Source: Dryococelus australis (taxonomy: Eukaryota > Arthropoda > Insecta > Phasmatodea > Phasmatidae). Taken from it: a DNA stretch of 64,000 bases. The translations under genes and the position numbers were made by a program. The notes under the pieces were generated by a model. That model saw only the letters and a list, made by a program, of their open reading frames with translations, was not told the origin of the DNA and did no database searches. Where the stretch lies: NCBI GenBank assembly GCA_029891345.1, contig CM057009.1:209430709-209494708 (forward strand), written 5' to 3'. Positions 45,120-58,046 of this stretch are shown piece after piece; positions within the stretch are counted from its first letter, which is position 1, and each line of letters opens with the position of its first letter.

Positions 45120-45820
45120 CATACGTTTACAATATAACATATATGTAAAAATCACACTATTTTATTCAGAATTTAGGAAACTTTTCACCTTAATTTGCAG
45201 TCCCAACTTCTGTGCACCAGAGGAAGGTTTGTGCTAGATTCAGTAAGAACGAACGGAAAATATCGCGGTGTCATTTAGATACGAATTCAAGGGCGATCGC
45301 ACCCTCCCCCTAAAGCACCTAAATTATATCAAACGACACAACCGACGTAATATTTGTCAATCACTCGAAATAATGCAGCACATAACAAGCAACACTCGTG
45401 TTAGTGCAGATAATATGGGGGAATCCGACGCCAGTTCATTTTTATTTTCAATTCCATATTCCGTAGATTCTGAGTGAGTACAAAGTCTCAAGGATGTGGA
45501 TAAATTTAAATGAAACTAGTTTCGCTATATTGTGTGACATCTGTGCTCCTTGTTGAAGTGATCTTGCTCGCAAACTGGGATGAGTTTTCATAATTTGTGT
45601 GCTTTTTGTGAAAATTTTTTAAGGAATCGTTAATACTGAACTGTTACTATGAAGTTGACCGAGTTTTATATTCTCAAGATAAGTACACACGGGTATTTTT
45701 CGTGACAGTAAAGGGATAATCTTTTACTCATGCTCTGAGCTACACAGTTTCTTGCATCACAAGTACAGAACTTACTATCCACTATTTGTTTCGCCATGTT
45801 TACCTTCACGCTCTATAGAG
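45120..45820. other. Intronic sequence, less AT-rich
   Basis: A 69-codon open stretch at 45268-45477 contains a Met followed by GESDASSFLFSIPYSVDSE and ends beside GTGAGTAC, a donor-like site. I cannot support it as an exon. Confidence 0.35.
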
Positions 45821-46228
45821 CGTCTCACTCTTAGATTGCAGTGTGCAGTGTAATTTACATCAACTCTCTCTTTCCAATGCACGATTTCTGTCGTTAACGC
45901 TGTCCTTGTTCCTGCGGGCGCTGTTGCCTGATAAGTTATTTTTTTTTGCAAACTCGAAAAACAAAACTATTCACGTTGCGTTCGCGCCGTCCAGTCAGAA
46001 TGATAGGGTCTATCAGAGGCTTCAGTTTCAAAGGAGCCGCTTAGTTTGCGTAGCAGCATTGGATTCCTTTACGAGTAGGCAGGGAGGTAAACAGATGAAA
46101 ATTATCTTAATCAGGCCGTTTCCTTCACCGCCCATTAGTTTCTCAGCTTGCCAGTTACGTCACAAAGCTGAAGTAATCTGGCAACAGTGAGCTCCATAAG
46201 CTCTGTACTGCAATTTAAGAGTGAGACG
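45821..46228. mobile_element. MITE-like element with 22-bp terminal inverted repeats
   Basis: The ends CGTCTCACTCTTAGATTGCA... (45821-45842) and the reverse complement at 46207-46228 match in 21 of 22 positions. The 408 bp length and lack of coding capacity fit a miniature inverted-repeat transposable element. I could not identify a clear target duplication, so the superfamily is open. Confidence 0.7.
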
Positions 46229-46930
46229 GACTTAAGAAAAATGCCTGCTAATGTTAGGTTTTTGTGTGTGTAACTTGTAACAATTGTGTGAGGGATTTAA
46301 TTCAGATTATAGAAATACTGTCAGTTACACATTTTTCGATCAAAAAAACTTAATTATGGCATTCGAAGCATCTGTGTTATTTTGTTATAATTTTTATATA
46401 CACTAAAATAGCAAGTAATAATTTCTCAAAACTGTTTGCTAAAAAATATGTCGGCTAACTCATCACGAAATTTGTACTAGGCTAACAATGATTTTTAATA
46501 ATATTTGTTACATAACTATTAGACCGGTTCGACAGTGAGAATAATAAGTATTTGTATAACTGACTCGGACTTCTAAAAATGTCTTCCGAGTTGTACTCAC
46601 AACGTAAAATATACGGACACGGATTGACAGGACTGGCCTTACTGACCTTCACCACTACAGAAAAATAGATTGAAATAAAGTAATTTATTTGTATGCCAAG
46701 AAACAACAAAGGATATTAGAATTTGCTCTGTAAGGCATACTGTAAAATGGACGTATCGTTTACTTTAGAACACTGTGGTATTCAATGAGATAATAATAAT
46801 TTTAAGTAAAAATATTTATTTTCAACATGTTCCATTTACTGCACTTACATTTCATTATGCCACTCAGTAAGACACATTAGAGAGTACATATACTTGATTA
46901 GCTAACACAAGCGAAAATAGAGGCCACGGA
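46229..46930. other. Intronic sequence, nothing recognised
   Basis: AT-rich sequence without supported genes or repeats. Confidence 0.4.
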
Positions 46931-47340
46931 GGTGTGGTGGTCAGACTACATATCACCTCTCACATCGGCGAACTAAGTTGATTAATGTCGGTTCACTCCC
47001 GAGTTTCTCATATGGGAAACGTGGCGGACGTTGCTGTTGGCCGGGTGGTTTTCTCGAGGTACTTCCATTTCTCCCAGCACTGCTTTATATCGCTGCTCCA
47101 TACTAATCTCACTTCACCCTCATCAGCGCTGCTGACCTCCCATGGCGCAGTCGGTTGGTGCGCGCTGGTCTGTGGTGCGGAGGTTCTGGTTTCGAATATT
47201 AGGTAAAGCAAGGGAGTTAGTTTAAGTTAGGTCATAAGTACGTTTGTAAGCCGTCCAATGATAAGCCTTCAGGTATAACACCGGAGGACATTTATAAGCC
47301 TTTTCCAATCATTCAATCCCATCAGCGTTGTAGACCTCAG
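46931..47340 (+). repeat. tRNA-derived SINE(s)
   Basis: A first degenerate head-like segment at about 46930-47000 has GTTCACTCCCG. A second at 47138-47198 has an A box, TGGCGCAGTCGGTTGG (47143-47158), and a B-box-like GGTTCTGGTTTCGAAT (47182-47197). A body with no genes follows to about 47340. The two may be one dimeric SINE or two insertions. Confidence 0.55.
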
Positions 47341-48540
47341 CCATTAAAAGGGGAATCAGTCCCCACCATATTTGATTTTCGCTATTTTTTGCCATAAGTT
47401 CCATTAAAGAACGTTTAATGAAATTTCTCCCATGACATGGCACAAATAATAGCTCCTTAAGTTTAATCAAACTATTACCTCTCTTTAGAATTGACTGTTG
47501 TTCGACTAGTGATTGAAGGCAAGAAATAAATAATTTTTTCTTGCTTTCGCTTACATAAATGGTCCTGGAACAGTAATTTAGGAATACATGTTGTAGAACA
47601 TTTGCAATGCAGTGTCCTACGCTTTGTCGAAGCCCAAATTAAAATGTAAAATCTGTAATGCAATTTACGGCAGAAATTCCGAAAATCCAAAATGGTGGAG
47701 ACTGATCCCCCTTAAGCACCGCCCAAAAATAATTTAAGCCATAAAAGACAAGTATCTATTTTGTTACTTTAATTTCATTCCCCTATACCAAAGATAATAT
47801 ACTCTGCAAAAACAAACTTATTTACGTTTAACTCATGGCCGTGTACCCGAAATAGCAACAAATCAAATTTTTTTCTTCGAGAAAATCTTTCTCCCCCCTC
47901 CTTCCATAAAACGTATCTCTGGCTCCGTACCTGGTGGCATTGCTGCCGTATTGCTAGAGATGTTAGGCACTGCAGCACTTATTTTCGGTTTTCATTCATT
48001 GTAAGTTTCAGCAGGATAAAAAATTAATTTTGACAGTCACAAGTTATAAGTTCGGTTAAAAAAGGGGGGGTAAGGGGGGCACCCCAACAGCCACCCCACC
48101 ACTTTTAGCTAACAGGGGCGTTGCCCATCTCCCCTCCCCAGTTTTGTCGGCCACTAGTTCAGTTTGTAATACGTATAATTTATTGTAAATTCTTGCCTCA
48201 TTACTTTCGAAATACAATGGCATTTTGACACGTTTATTCATTGCCTTTGTAAATATTGTAATACGCATTTGGTTCAGAATGTTCATTCAATTTTTAGGAT
48301 GCTTTTATTATTCACATTGAATTTCAAGCAGAAATTTTTTACTAGATTACCTTAAATATTTGCAACTCGTTTTGCTTAAAACCTTTGCTTTAGTGAAAAT
48401 AAGTGTAACATTCGTGCATAACTTCTCGTACAGAAATAAAACACACATTGATACTAATATGATTAATATACTAAAATGAACATGGTCGCCAGGGACTGGA
48501 ATTATTAAGCAATTTTTAAAATTGTACAATTATTAATAAT
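47341..48540. other. Intronic sequence
   Basis: No supported gene. A G-run-rich stretch at 48061-48085 (GGGGGGGTAAGGGGGGC) is followed by CCACCCC-rich sequence, an isolated simple-sequence feature. Confidence 0.4.
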
Positions 48541-48860
48541 ACATTTTTGGGACATTTAAATAGTAAAATTGAATATTAGGGAAATTTTAAGTGAAGAATG
48601 GCACATATTGAGTGAAAAAATTGATTTCAATGTTAAAATAACCGATTTTATGGGGAAAAAGAGAAATTTAGGGTAAAATAATTGATTTTGAAAGGTTTTT
48701 TGGGGTAAGACAAGCGATTTCGTACGAAAAACGGGAACGTTTTTTTTTAAGGAAAAAGACCTATTTTTGGTAAAATAATCGATTTACGAAGCGATTTTTG
48801 GGTAAAACAAGTGATTTTGAAAGAAAAATTTCAAAATAACGGAATCCGAGATGGCCGACG
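48541..48860 (+). repeat. Degenerate ~50 bp AT-rich tandem repeat
   Basis: GGTAAAATAATCGATTTT-like units recur five to seven times (for example near 48635, 48675, 48705, 48770 and 48810), followed by GGAATCCGAGATGGCCGACG. Confidence 0.6.
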
Positions 48861-49767
48861 TCCCAATCTGGATGCGGACCCTGGACCCTGCGCATGATCT
48901 CTCCCACGCCTATTACTATGTTACTATCGTACGTCTAGATACAGAAATTCATAAATGCTGGCTAGAAAGCAGTTGGTAGTGAAATCATCAAGTCACCAAA
49001 TCAGTAATCAGTGGTATTTCAAATTTTCTCCAGCCAAAATAATTGTCAACACACGGAGCAAATACAGAAAAGCTCTAGTAAGAGGCGAAGTCAACTACCC
49101 CATTGAGTTAGGGGAACCAAAGGCACTTACAAATGTGGCAAGAGTTACTCTAGCATACAAATAGAAAATATGTAATTGGGACAAAAACGGAATTATGCGT
49201 GCTGAAAGACCTTAAATATCTTCTTAGCTGTTAGCAATGGAGGGGTGGTTCAGTACTTGATTTTTACAGAAGGTGATTGATGATGATACTGAAGGTAAAT
49301 GTGTAGGAACAGATTCAGATTTTGCAATAGTATATTACAGCTATCTGCAAGCATAAATAACATTCACGGTCATCGGGAATGATTATACTGCGACATAATA
49401 TTTTTTATTTTATTTCCTTTTTTATGTTTTGGTAAATATATACTGGGTGAGGAAATGTTACTCTTTAACTTATCTCAGTTGTTAAAAGTGTATAGGTTAG
49501 TTCGAAAATTCCGATTTTTATTTGTATATGTATTCTGTACCAGATCATGGCAAAATAATTTTTAAACGTATTTGTAATATAAACTATAAAATTCTCTCAT
49601 ATATATGTGCAATTAAAAATATACTCTAAATGAAATGTAATTTTAGATGCAAAATACAAAATGGTAATAAATACAAGTGAAATTAAAAAATAAATTTCGG
49701 AAATTTATATCTGACAATAACTTAATGTAACATTATCAAACATTTTTCAGGTTTCTATTTTTGAAAA
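48861..49767. other. Intronic sequence
   Basis: No gene recognised. A short GC-rich patch (48850-48910) ends the tandem repeat. Confidence 0.4.
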
Positions 49768-51200
49768 TCAGGTCTGTAGTTGCTTTTGCAATGTGAGAGG
49801 AGTTTTCTTTTTAAGGCAAGCCAGTTTATCAAACATTGTATCACTTAGGGTGTGTCGTTTAGGGTTATATATGATATCCGCAAAAGAAAACACTCTCTTT
49901 CAACACGACCACTAGAAGTTAAAGTTATGTTGTACATAACGAAAATCTTTCGCATCACTGGAGAGTTTTCTAGCTCACTTAAGTATGTCGACTTGTCTTC
50001 TAAAAACTGCAGTAATTCAAGATCTGTTATATTTGTATCTGAAACAACTGATTCATTACTTTGGCTAACATCAAACACAAACAATGCATTTTTTTACGTG
50101 AAAGTATTATTTTTTTCATTTTTATTGGATTGATTTCATTAGCAGCAATGATCACAATTTCCTGAAATCCTTTCCTCAAACTTTAAACAGTAACTGAAGG
50201 TAACCACCACATTTTGAAGTATGGACGTGTACGTGTTGCAACAGTTGTTTTATTTATTTCAGGCAATATTTTTAATACTTTTTAGAATTGAAGTCTTGAC
50301 AGATTGCAGGAGATGTGCTCCAAACCTGAAAGTTTTACATTCCAGTTATTCAAGTTTCGTAACCAATGTGAAAAGTGTTGGTAGTAATTGACCTTAAATA
50401 CAACCACTTCCCTATAGGCTGTCAAGAGCAGCAGCAAGAGGTCGGAATATGTCAACATACTCTCTAAGATATTCCAGCCCTGCTTCTTTGAAAATATATT
50501 TCAGTTTAAGTGATGTAACAATTCTGGCAATTTTTTCTGAAATTGAATAATCTGGCATATGAACTCATACATAGAAATCCACCGCGCAATGCATGGATAA
50601 CTCAGTTTATGTCCTAAGAGGGAAACAAATTCTTTAGCTGATTTTGGGCGGCCTGAGGCATTCAACAAAGCAGACCACATGGCCACCGCTGAGTGATGAA
50701 TCCTGGAGACTGATGGAATGCTTTGGGTGATCTTAATAGTATCAGCTGTTGCTATGAGGTTAATTGCATGAGATGAACATATTAAATTATGGGGAAGTAT
50801 AAGTGAATTTTCAGAAATCTAAATTTTTTCATCGATTAGCATAACCTCTGTTTCATCCACTGATCACTCACTGGCTTCTCTATCATCATTCTCACATTCA
50901 CCAAAAATATAAAAACAATAAATTGCACATTATTTTTCCAAAAAGCCTTCTACTAATTTCGCAATATGGTGATTTATTTTGGTTACATTTAGGCTTTCGA
51001 AATGAAACTCCAAATTCCTTGAATGCTTTGGCGAAATTTGAACTATTGTCTGTAACTGTTGAGAGAATATTTTCATTTGAAAGACCGAAAGAATCATTCA
51101 CTTCCTCAAGCATCTCAGCAATTCTGTCAGTGTGCAGGGGCCACGAAACCGCTTGTTTGTCAAAACAGCTAAATTGCTTTCCAAAGTTCCTTCATCACCC
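49768..51200 (-). pseudogene. hAT transposase relic
   Basis: Minus-strand pieces in different frames reconstruct the order of a hAT transposase. Near 51100-50990 is IAEMLEEVNDSFGLSNE followed by STVTDNSSNFAKAF, the first catalytic-Asp region. Near 50790-50740 is a segment about the interior (CSSHAINLIATADT). At 50084-49850 is the C-terminal dimerisation domain (LELLQFL, then a run to SSGRVERECF). The last frame ends at a TGA at 49768-49770. hAT enzymes cut and paste DNA with 8-bp target duplications. Stops and shifts lie between all pieces, and no terminal repeats were found, so this is a dead fragment lacking a clear N-terminal BED finger. Confidence 0.8.
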
Positions 51201-51746
51201 TGGAACAAAATATCCGTAGGATTTTACCGATGAAATGAAAAATGTTTAAAAATGCAAATAAAATATTTTTGTTGAGAAGCAATGTAAATGTAACAATTAC
51301 AGTGGAAAATGTTTTGAGATTAATTTTGTAAAAAAAATTACCCAATGACTTGTAACTCCAAGAAAACATCTAGTTTTCTGTGACCATATGTCTGCTGTTG
51401 TGCAGATGTATATAGCTTCTTTAAAAAATGTTTGAGGTAAAAATTTACTTTTATTTGAAGTTCAACTACGTGCCGCCCAAGCGTTCATCGTGACATAACC
51501 TTTACTCCAAAATCCATTTCTGAAAAAATGTAAAATGATATTAACTTATTTTAAATAAAAACTACACGTGCATCAAACAATAATGCAGTGGACACAAAGA
51601 TTAAATAAATACGAAGTGTAATTAACATAATTTAAAATAAATCTACAAAATCTGGATCTTCCACAATTGAAAGAGGTCTCATCCCATTCACTACAAATTA
51701 ACTGAGTAAATTAACAAATTTATTTTGCGATACAACATTGCTTGAA

Positions 51747-51747
<1 letters not shown>
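51201..51747. other. AT-rich intronic sequence
   Basis: Could include the 5' part of the hAT relic, but no coding similarity is visible. Confidence 0.35.

Positions 51748-51834
<87 letters not shown>
51748..51834. repeat. GT/AT dinucleotide microsatellite
   Basis: A short GT run is followed by about 35 AT units. The open frames through it are low-complexity Tyr/Ile peptides. Confidence 0.95.
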
Positions 51835-51836
<2 letters not shown>

Positions 51837-53238
51837 CAAATAGGAGGCATGTTTCCTTTGATTTTGTTGGAGAACTGTTTCCATTTGTTAAAGGTGCGTG
51901 ATACATTTTCCTTGCAGTTACCTTTTTCGCCCGCTCAATTTTATAGGCCTCAAATTAATCCACATCGCAAAGAACACAGAGTAATAGTTTATAAAATGTT
52001 GGAGTTTAAGTACGTTTATATAAATGGCTTTGCGAAGAGCACAATTCTACAGAGATTTAAAAATGAAATAAAAAAAAACTAATTGATGTTTGTCGGTAAT
52101 AAATAAACCAAGATAATTGTACTTCCCTTGAAATTTATTTTGAAGTTTGTTGTGGCAGAATAGGATCCGCTATCGTATCTTTACAAAATTGACATCATTC
52201 ACATCGGGCTTTCACTTTACCCTCGCTTTCTTGAATAATTTAATATTTTCCATCCACAATTGCACTCTTGCAAGAATAAATTTTCCACTACACTTGCCAT
52301 GCAAATTTACTTCTTTCGATTCGTCACCCATCTATTGTTAACATGTAAACACTCTTCTAGACAGGGCTAGAATTCCACAGTTAAATGTCTCTGGATATAA
52401 GACAGACTTGAATATCTGCTGTAATTCCACAAATTGGACGAAGACTAGTAATAGTAATTCTGAAAAGAAGGCACTTAAAATGGCAGCTCCATTCTCCGCG
52501 TAATAATTCTTGAAGTAATATCATGCAAGATGTGAGGTAGGGCCTTTATTATCAGTGGCTATGTAGTGGATTTTAAAATGTGTTTTATGTACTTAATAAA
52601 ATACAAAATAATCCTTAAATGTATTTTCGTTATAAAAGTTAAAATACTTCGTGTAAACTTCGTCTGATACTAAATACAAAATAAAAAATTCTGGAAAATA
52701 CATTTTTATATACTTGTATTTTCGATACCGCCCGGCAAAGTGGCAACATTAGGTAACATAATGTGGACGGGAAAAATCATCTCTTTTTGACACTAGCTAT
52801 AATAGCTTATATTTTACTACTTATTTAATAGTAATAGCTACCTTATATTTGTGGCCAAATTTGAAATAGTTTTAGTAAAATTGAATGTACATTCTTGTAT
52901 AAATAATTCTTTCAATACCAGTACGGTATGTGATGTTTTGTTGCATACGTTTTCGGACTCCGCAAGAAATATCTTATTAATACATATATTACAGCTAAAA
53001 ATCTCGTTTATAACTATTTTCAGATGAAAAACTCGGTAGGTGTAATCTTATTTTTGGAATAACTCCAGCAAGGCATGCAGAATATTTGTGAAATTAATGT
53101 AAAATATTTATGACCATCAGATAGAGCCATCACCAAACTACCAGCATCTTACAACTAAACAATGAATTAGTGCATGTTTTTGTTATTTCCTGCACATTTT
53201 GATATCATGTTATACCCACTTTTGTAACTGTACGACTC
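51835..53238. other. Intronic sequence
   Basis: No supported gene. A 40-codon minus-strand open stretch near 52210-52335 begins MGDESKEVNLHG but has no recognisable family or splice context. Confidence 0.4.
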
Positions 53239-55025
53239 AATTAGTAAATGCGCTACACCGACGTTTAGTTGTGTTTGGTGGCACAATATGAAGCAAGAGG
53301 TTAGAAATGACGAAAAAACGTTTCTGTGCAACCGCCTTAACACAGGCCGTTCTGCAGATACTGTAATCACATGTTTTAGCGGGTTGTGCTTAAGAAAACA
53401 TTAACTTCGTACTACAGTCAGTGATTCGTTTACCTGAATCGGGTTTGCAATTGTGTTTGAATGTCTTCATAGTTTTCCCCTCCTTCCCATCCCATCCCAC
53501 AATTGTATCCGTACCTAGATGTCAGAGAAGCCTGCTGTACACTGCGAGTTATTGTGTTGCTTTACCACAGCAAGAGAAGGTCATGGCCTCGTACACTCAT
53601 TTGGAGATGACGGACATGGTATTGGTGTATGGAGAAGCGAGAAGAAACTGAAGGGAAGCTGCACATTTGTACAGCTAACGACATCCTTCATGACGTCAGC
53701 CTAACATTTATATGTTAGTAAACGTAACACAGCGACTAAGAGAAACGGGCACTTATTTGAGGCGAGGTGCACCACGTCAACGCAGAAACATTCGAACCCC
53801 ACATTTTGAAGTGACAGTCATGGACAGTACAGAAGAAAAACTTTTCACTAGCACCCGTATTATCGTACATGCATTGGATGCATCTAAAGCGACAGTTTGG
53901 CATGTATTTCATGAACAGCTGCTGCGACCATACAGTGTGCGAAAGGTGAAAGCATTACAGCGAGTAGATTATGCCCCTCGACGAGAGTTTTGCCAGTGTT
54001 TTCTGTATCAGTGTGAAATGGTCCCTGAAATTCCTTCTATTGATATGTTCACAGACGAAGCCACATTCGCACAGAAAGGGTATTTTAATAGACGAAATAA
54101 CCACACCTGAGATGACTCTAACCCACGTGCAACTACAATGAGGAGCTACCAGCACTGATATTCGATCAGCGTTTGGGTTGGAATATTTGGCGACAGTGTT
54201 ATTGGGCCGTACTTGCTGCCGACCCATTTTACAGGCGTCCATTATTGCTATTTTCTGCAGTTCACGTTGCAAGACTTGCTGGAGGTTGTTCCGCTCGCCG
54301 TCAGACAAGACGACAGCACTCCACCCCATTTCGCGAGAATTGTGTGTGTGGCCATGTGAACGCAGCATATAACGACCGCTTGGTAGGATGGGTTGCCTGT
54401 TGCATGGCCACAATGTTAGCTGGACGTTACCCTATAATAACTTTGGTTGTGGGGATTCGTCATGGTGTTGAAATACGAGGCACCCATAGAATCCGAGAAG
54501 GTTTTGTTGGCGAGGATCATGGCTACCTTCAATAAGGTACGAGACATAGCAGTTGTCTTTGAAAGGGTATGCCACTTTTTATGTGCACCACAACACCTAC
54601 TGCATTGAGGTTGGAGGTGCGTATTTCGAAAAATTGCAAGTATGACGTTGTTTGCCAATAAGTAGCTGTAATGGCTACAATGTCTGTTTTTTTGTACTCT
54701 CAATTAAAGTCATCTGTGTCCTTACCAACCACCACAAATACCAAATATTTGAACTCAATGTGACTAACCAAATTTATTTAAAGCATTACAATAAAGTCAC
54801 ACTTCTCGCACCATAATGAATTATACAGATTCTCTATTGATCACATCAAATCAAGTCTCATCCAGTCGCACATTTCGACTACCTGCTAACATATGTGGTT
54901 ACGGTATCTGCAGAACAGCCAGAGTTAGGCAGTTACACACAACAGTTATGTCTTCCTTTCTACCCCTTTGCTTTTTAATGTGCCACCAAACACAACTATA
55001 CGTTGGTGTAGCGCATTTACTAATT
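53239..55025 (+). mobile_element. Tc1/mariner-like DNA transposon with long inverted ends
   Basis: About 150 bases at each end match in reverse complement. They start AATTAGTAAATGCGCTACACC (53239) and end with its complement (55025), and share GTTGTGTTTGGTGGCACA and GTTCTGCAGATACxGTAA. Between them lies a decayed transposase. Flanking target duplications are not clear. Confidence 0.82.
53583..54710 (+). pseudogene. Tc1/mariner-like transposase (broken)
   Basis: The coding relic starts at MASYTHLEMTDMVLVYGEA (53583), a helix-turn-helix start seen in a widespread insect transposase group (DUF4817-type N-terminus). A long open piece at 53712-54110 has RRLRETGTYL-like text, STRIIVHAL, KATVWHVFHEQLL and FTDEATF (first catalytic Asp, about 54047-54067). 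Later frames give NPRAT, the WVGIFGDSVIGPYLLP block (about 54176-54220) and a C-terminal LARIMA segment near 54510. The middle Asp region is badly decayed. At least eight stops or shifts are present, so it is inactive. Confidence 0.78.
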
Positions 55026-57876
55026 TTAATTTGTTTACTGCCTGTTCGTTCTTGGCGATAATTATTTAGAGTGCGACTCCTTATCAGCCAGCATGTGTTT
55101 GCCTATGTTTGAACGACGTGTTGCCTATCCAACAGGCCATAGTATTGTTAAAACCCTAACATTTGTGTGCATTTTACACGAAAACGGTAGGCCCTAGAGA
55201 GTTGCAGTGAGAGTGACATTCTCTAAAGTTACTATGTACTGCTTAATACGATGACATAAAACATCAATTATACCTCAAGGTGAAAACATTGTATGCAAAT
55301 ACAGGGAGCAAATTGCTGTTTTTTACATTATGGGGGTGACAAACATGTACCATTCATTCATTGTATCCAAGATCGTGGTTTAATTGAATAAATTACCTAC
55401 CTTCGCTTCTCTAACGCAGGTAAGTTCCATAATATCCCACATAACATACTTTTCGGACTCCGCCTTTAAGGCCTTCTACAGCCCTTATTATGAGAAACGG
55501 ACCATGGGTGTCATATTTTAATTTTCTTCTTTTCACGTCAGCAATCCTGTGGCACAGTTAGGTCAGATGTTTCAGATACACGTTGTATTTAAACAAAAAC
55601 AGTTATAAATATAAAACTATTTTTAAACGACCTATTTGCATGCACATAGTTGTATTAGTATTTAAATACAAGTATCGCTAATAGTCGTTATATATTCATT
55701 CTCAGCCGTAGTCTCAGACCTTCCAATGTATAAGTTTTAAATAAGTTTGTAACTTATTCCCGTTCGATTTTATTTATATTCGTGTAATTTTATTAAGAGT
55801 AATTAATTTTTACACTATTTCGTTTGTTTTCTTTAACAATTTCGTTAAATCTTGCTTGTTTTATTTTTGCGCTGCTTTAAATTTCAGTTCGCGATTTTTT
55901 TATTACCGCTATTAATATGTTTTTATTATATTTAGGTGGTTTTATCAATTTTGGTTAAATCTTCACTACTTAGAATTTTTTCACTCGATTTTATGGCATT
56001 CACTTAATTTTGTTACATTTTGATTGCAGTAATGTTTTTCACTTTATTCCATTGGTTCGTATTCAATTTTGATATAATTAAGATGTTTTATATGTTCATC
56101 AATGTTTCTTTGTTAGTGTGTATTCATGATTTTTATATTTGATTATTCGTTATGTTCCCTATTTAAGTTTTATTTTAGTCTAATTGACAGATGTATTGCA
56201 ACATTTTATACTATCCTAGAAAATATCGAATTTTGTGCAGTATCACTATACGATACGGTACATCATTTTACAAACAATTATCCTAAGGCAATGGAATTAA
56301 CATCTACAGGGAATAAAATTATAATTCATAATAATATTTATATAATTGCTGGTGGTACCAAAATTTGTATTTATAAATATTATGATAGAAATTACTACTT
56401 AAAATTCACCTACAATTTTTTAAATATCGACCGGTAGGTGGATGTATACTAACACTCTAAAAGTAACATAACCAAATAGTTTAGTTGAAAACAATGAATT
56501 ACCCTTCACATAAACCTGTGCGTCAATTATGAGTGGACGCTATTTCTACTAAGACACTGGTGTTATTAAAAGTTCCTCAGGCTTTTATTTATTACGGATC
56601 CATTGTTACCTAATTTGCCTAAATTGGTACAGCCGTTTAGGCTTGAGAGTGAAATAAACAAACACCCCTCTATATATACAAGCAAAATAACTACCTTCTT
56701 TTGGCTTCCCCTTAGTTGGATGAAAATTTTTTTGGCAAAACAAACTAATTGAAAGAAGTTTAGGTAACTGTAAAATAAATATAACGGTAAAATGCGTAGT
56801 GTATTAAACTGAAAGTTGGGCAAACGTTGATAAACATTAACTAATTTTAAAAATCGAAAAAAAAGGTTTATTCCTTGTTCTTGTTTTGAGTTTTCCTTTA
56901 CTCTATACAAAGTGTCTTAGGTCTCAGCAGTTGTCAATTTATAGGCATTAACTTTGTTATAGTTGTCGTCAGGCTCATGGTTAGGTGACAGTTTGAGCGT
57001 TCTCACGTTCAGCGTGCTGTGTTCTGGATTTTTATATTTATATAGGTATTTTAGTCCTGTGCATCTCACACTGTCCTGTCGAGTCTTTGTTTGCAGCATG
57101 CCTTGTCATATTTGTTTGTTCGGGGAATGCGTAATTCTCAATACGGAATGCAAACGTACAGAACATGCAACCTACTGATTTTGTAATAACGCTAGAATGT
57201 CGGCCGGCTGCATGTGGGCAATGAAGCAAGATGTTTCGCTTTCGTTTCAACATAACGAGTCACGCCATGTCCTAAACCACGTGATGAAGAGGTATAAAAC
57301 ACGATGGATCATATGCCTTTCCAGACTAACATATTCCAACATGTACGTTATTTACTTTTATGGCAATAGCGAGTGTTCACTATGGCTGTGGGAAATGCTG
57401 TAATGATATTGCTTACGGAGACGCTATTTGTACACATACGTACTTGCAGCTAGGTACTCCCAGCTTTATTCCGCTTACAAGTGCGGTGCTTATATGTATA
57501 ATTCACTATATGCAATTTGCTATCTCTATGTATTTTTAAACCTATGAAATTTTAGTTACTAACGGCAGTTGCCTAATTACCCACCTGAAGAATTTTTAGT
57601 CGATAGTTCCTTATTTACTACCCCCAATCCGACCTACATAAACACTCCTTTGAATTTTCCGCTTTCTTAATTATTTTATCAATATAACTTAATTTCTGGA
57701 ATCCACCTACAGAATTAAATAAATCTGTTAAAGAATATTATATGATGTCTTACTAAAATAGTTTTATCAATATATATGTATTAAACTAAATATTCCGGTG
57801 TTAAGCAAATATGGAAAATAATGTCACTCTTATAGATACGAAAATGTTTAAAATGTTTATTATTTGTTGATTACAG
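55026..57876. other. Intron remainder up to exon 57877
   Basis: AT-rich, especially 55540-56450. A 103-codon open stretch at 56126-56437 is Ile/Tyr/Asn-rich and unrecognised. Around 56620-56660 is a motif (TGGTACAGCCGTTTAGGCTTGAGAGTG) of a type common in insect repeats. The stretch ends in the acceptor TTGATTACAG at 57867-57876. Confidence 0.45.
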
Positions 57877-58046
57877 GATATTTCTGCACTGGTTCCAATG
57901 CCACACAAGCCAAATTTGCTTGCTCTAATTGATTCTGACAAAGGAAGTGTACTCGATATTCGTAGCAAACGTATAGTGAGGACAATTCCAAAGTGGGGTG
58001 GAAGGTGTACTAGGGATGGAAAATACGGCTTGTATGCTCCATCTCG
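57877..58046 (+). CDS. NWD2-like protein, internal exon 2 of 2 in window
   Basis: This 170 bp exon has acceptor TTACAG and the consensus donor G|GTAAGT (58047-58052). It begins on a codon boundary, compatible with the exon at 40007-40206, and ends after two bases of a codon. The 56 codons (DISALVPMPHKP..., then DSDKGSVLDIRSKR and PKWGGRCTRDGKYGLYAP) continue the WD-repeat region. The RxxPxWGGxCTxDGKYGLYAP segment is the main reason for the NWD2-like call. The next exon lies beyond the window. Confidence 0.8.

Noticed and set aside
51691-52082. Open frames through the GT/AT microsatellite
   Set aside because: Tyr/Ile runs produced by the dinucleotide repeat.
56126-56437. Novel gene of 103 codons
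   Set aside because: Ile/Tyr/Asn-rich frame typical of AT-rich DNA, with no splice or poly(A) context and no motif.
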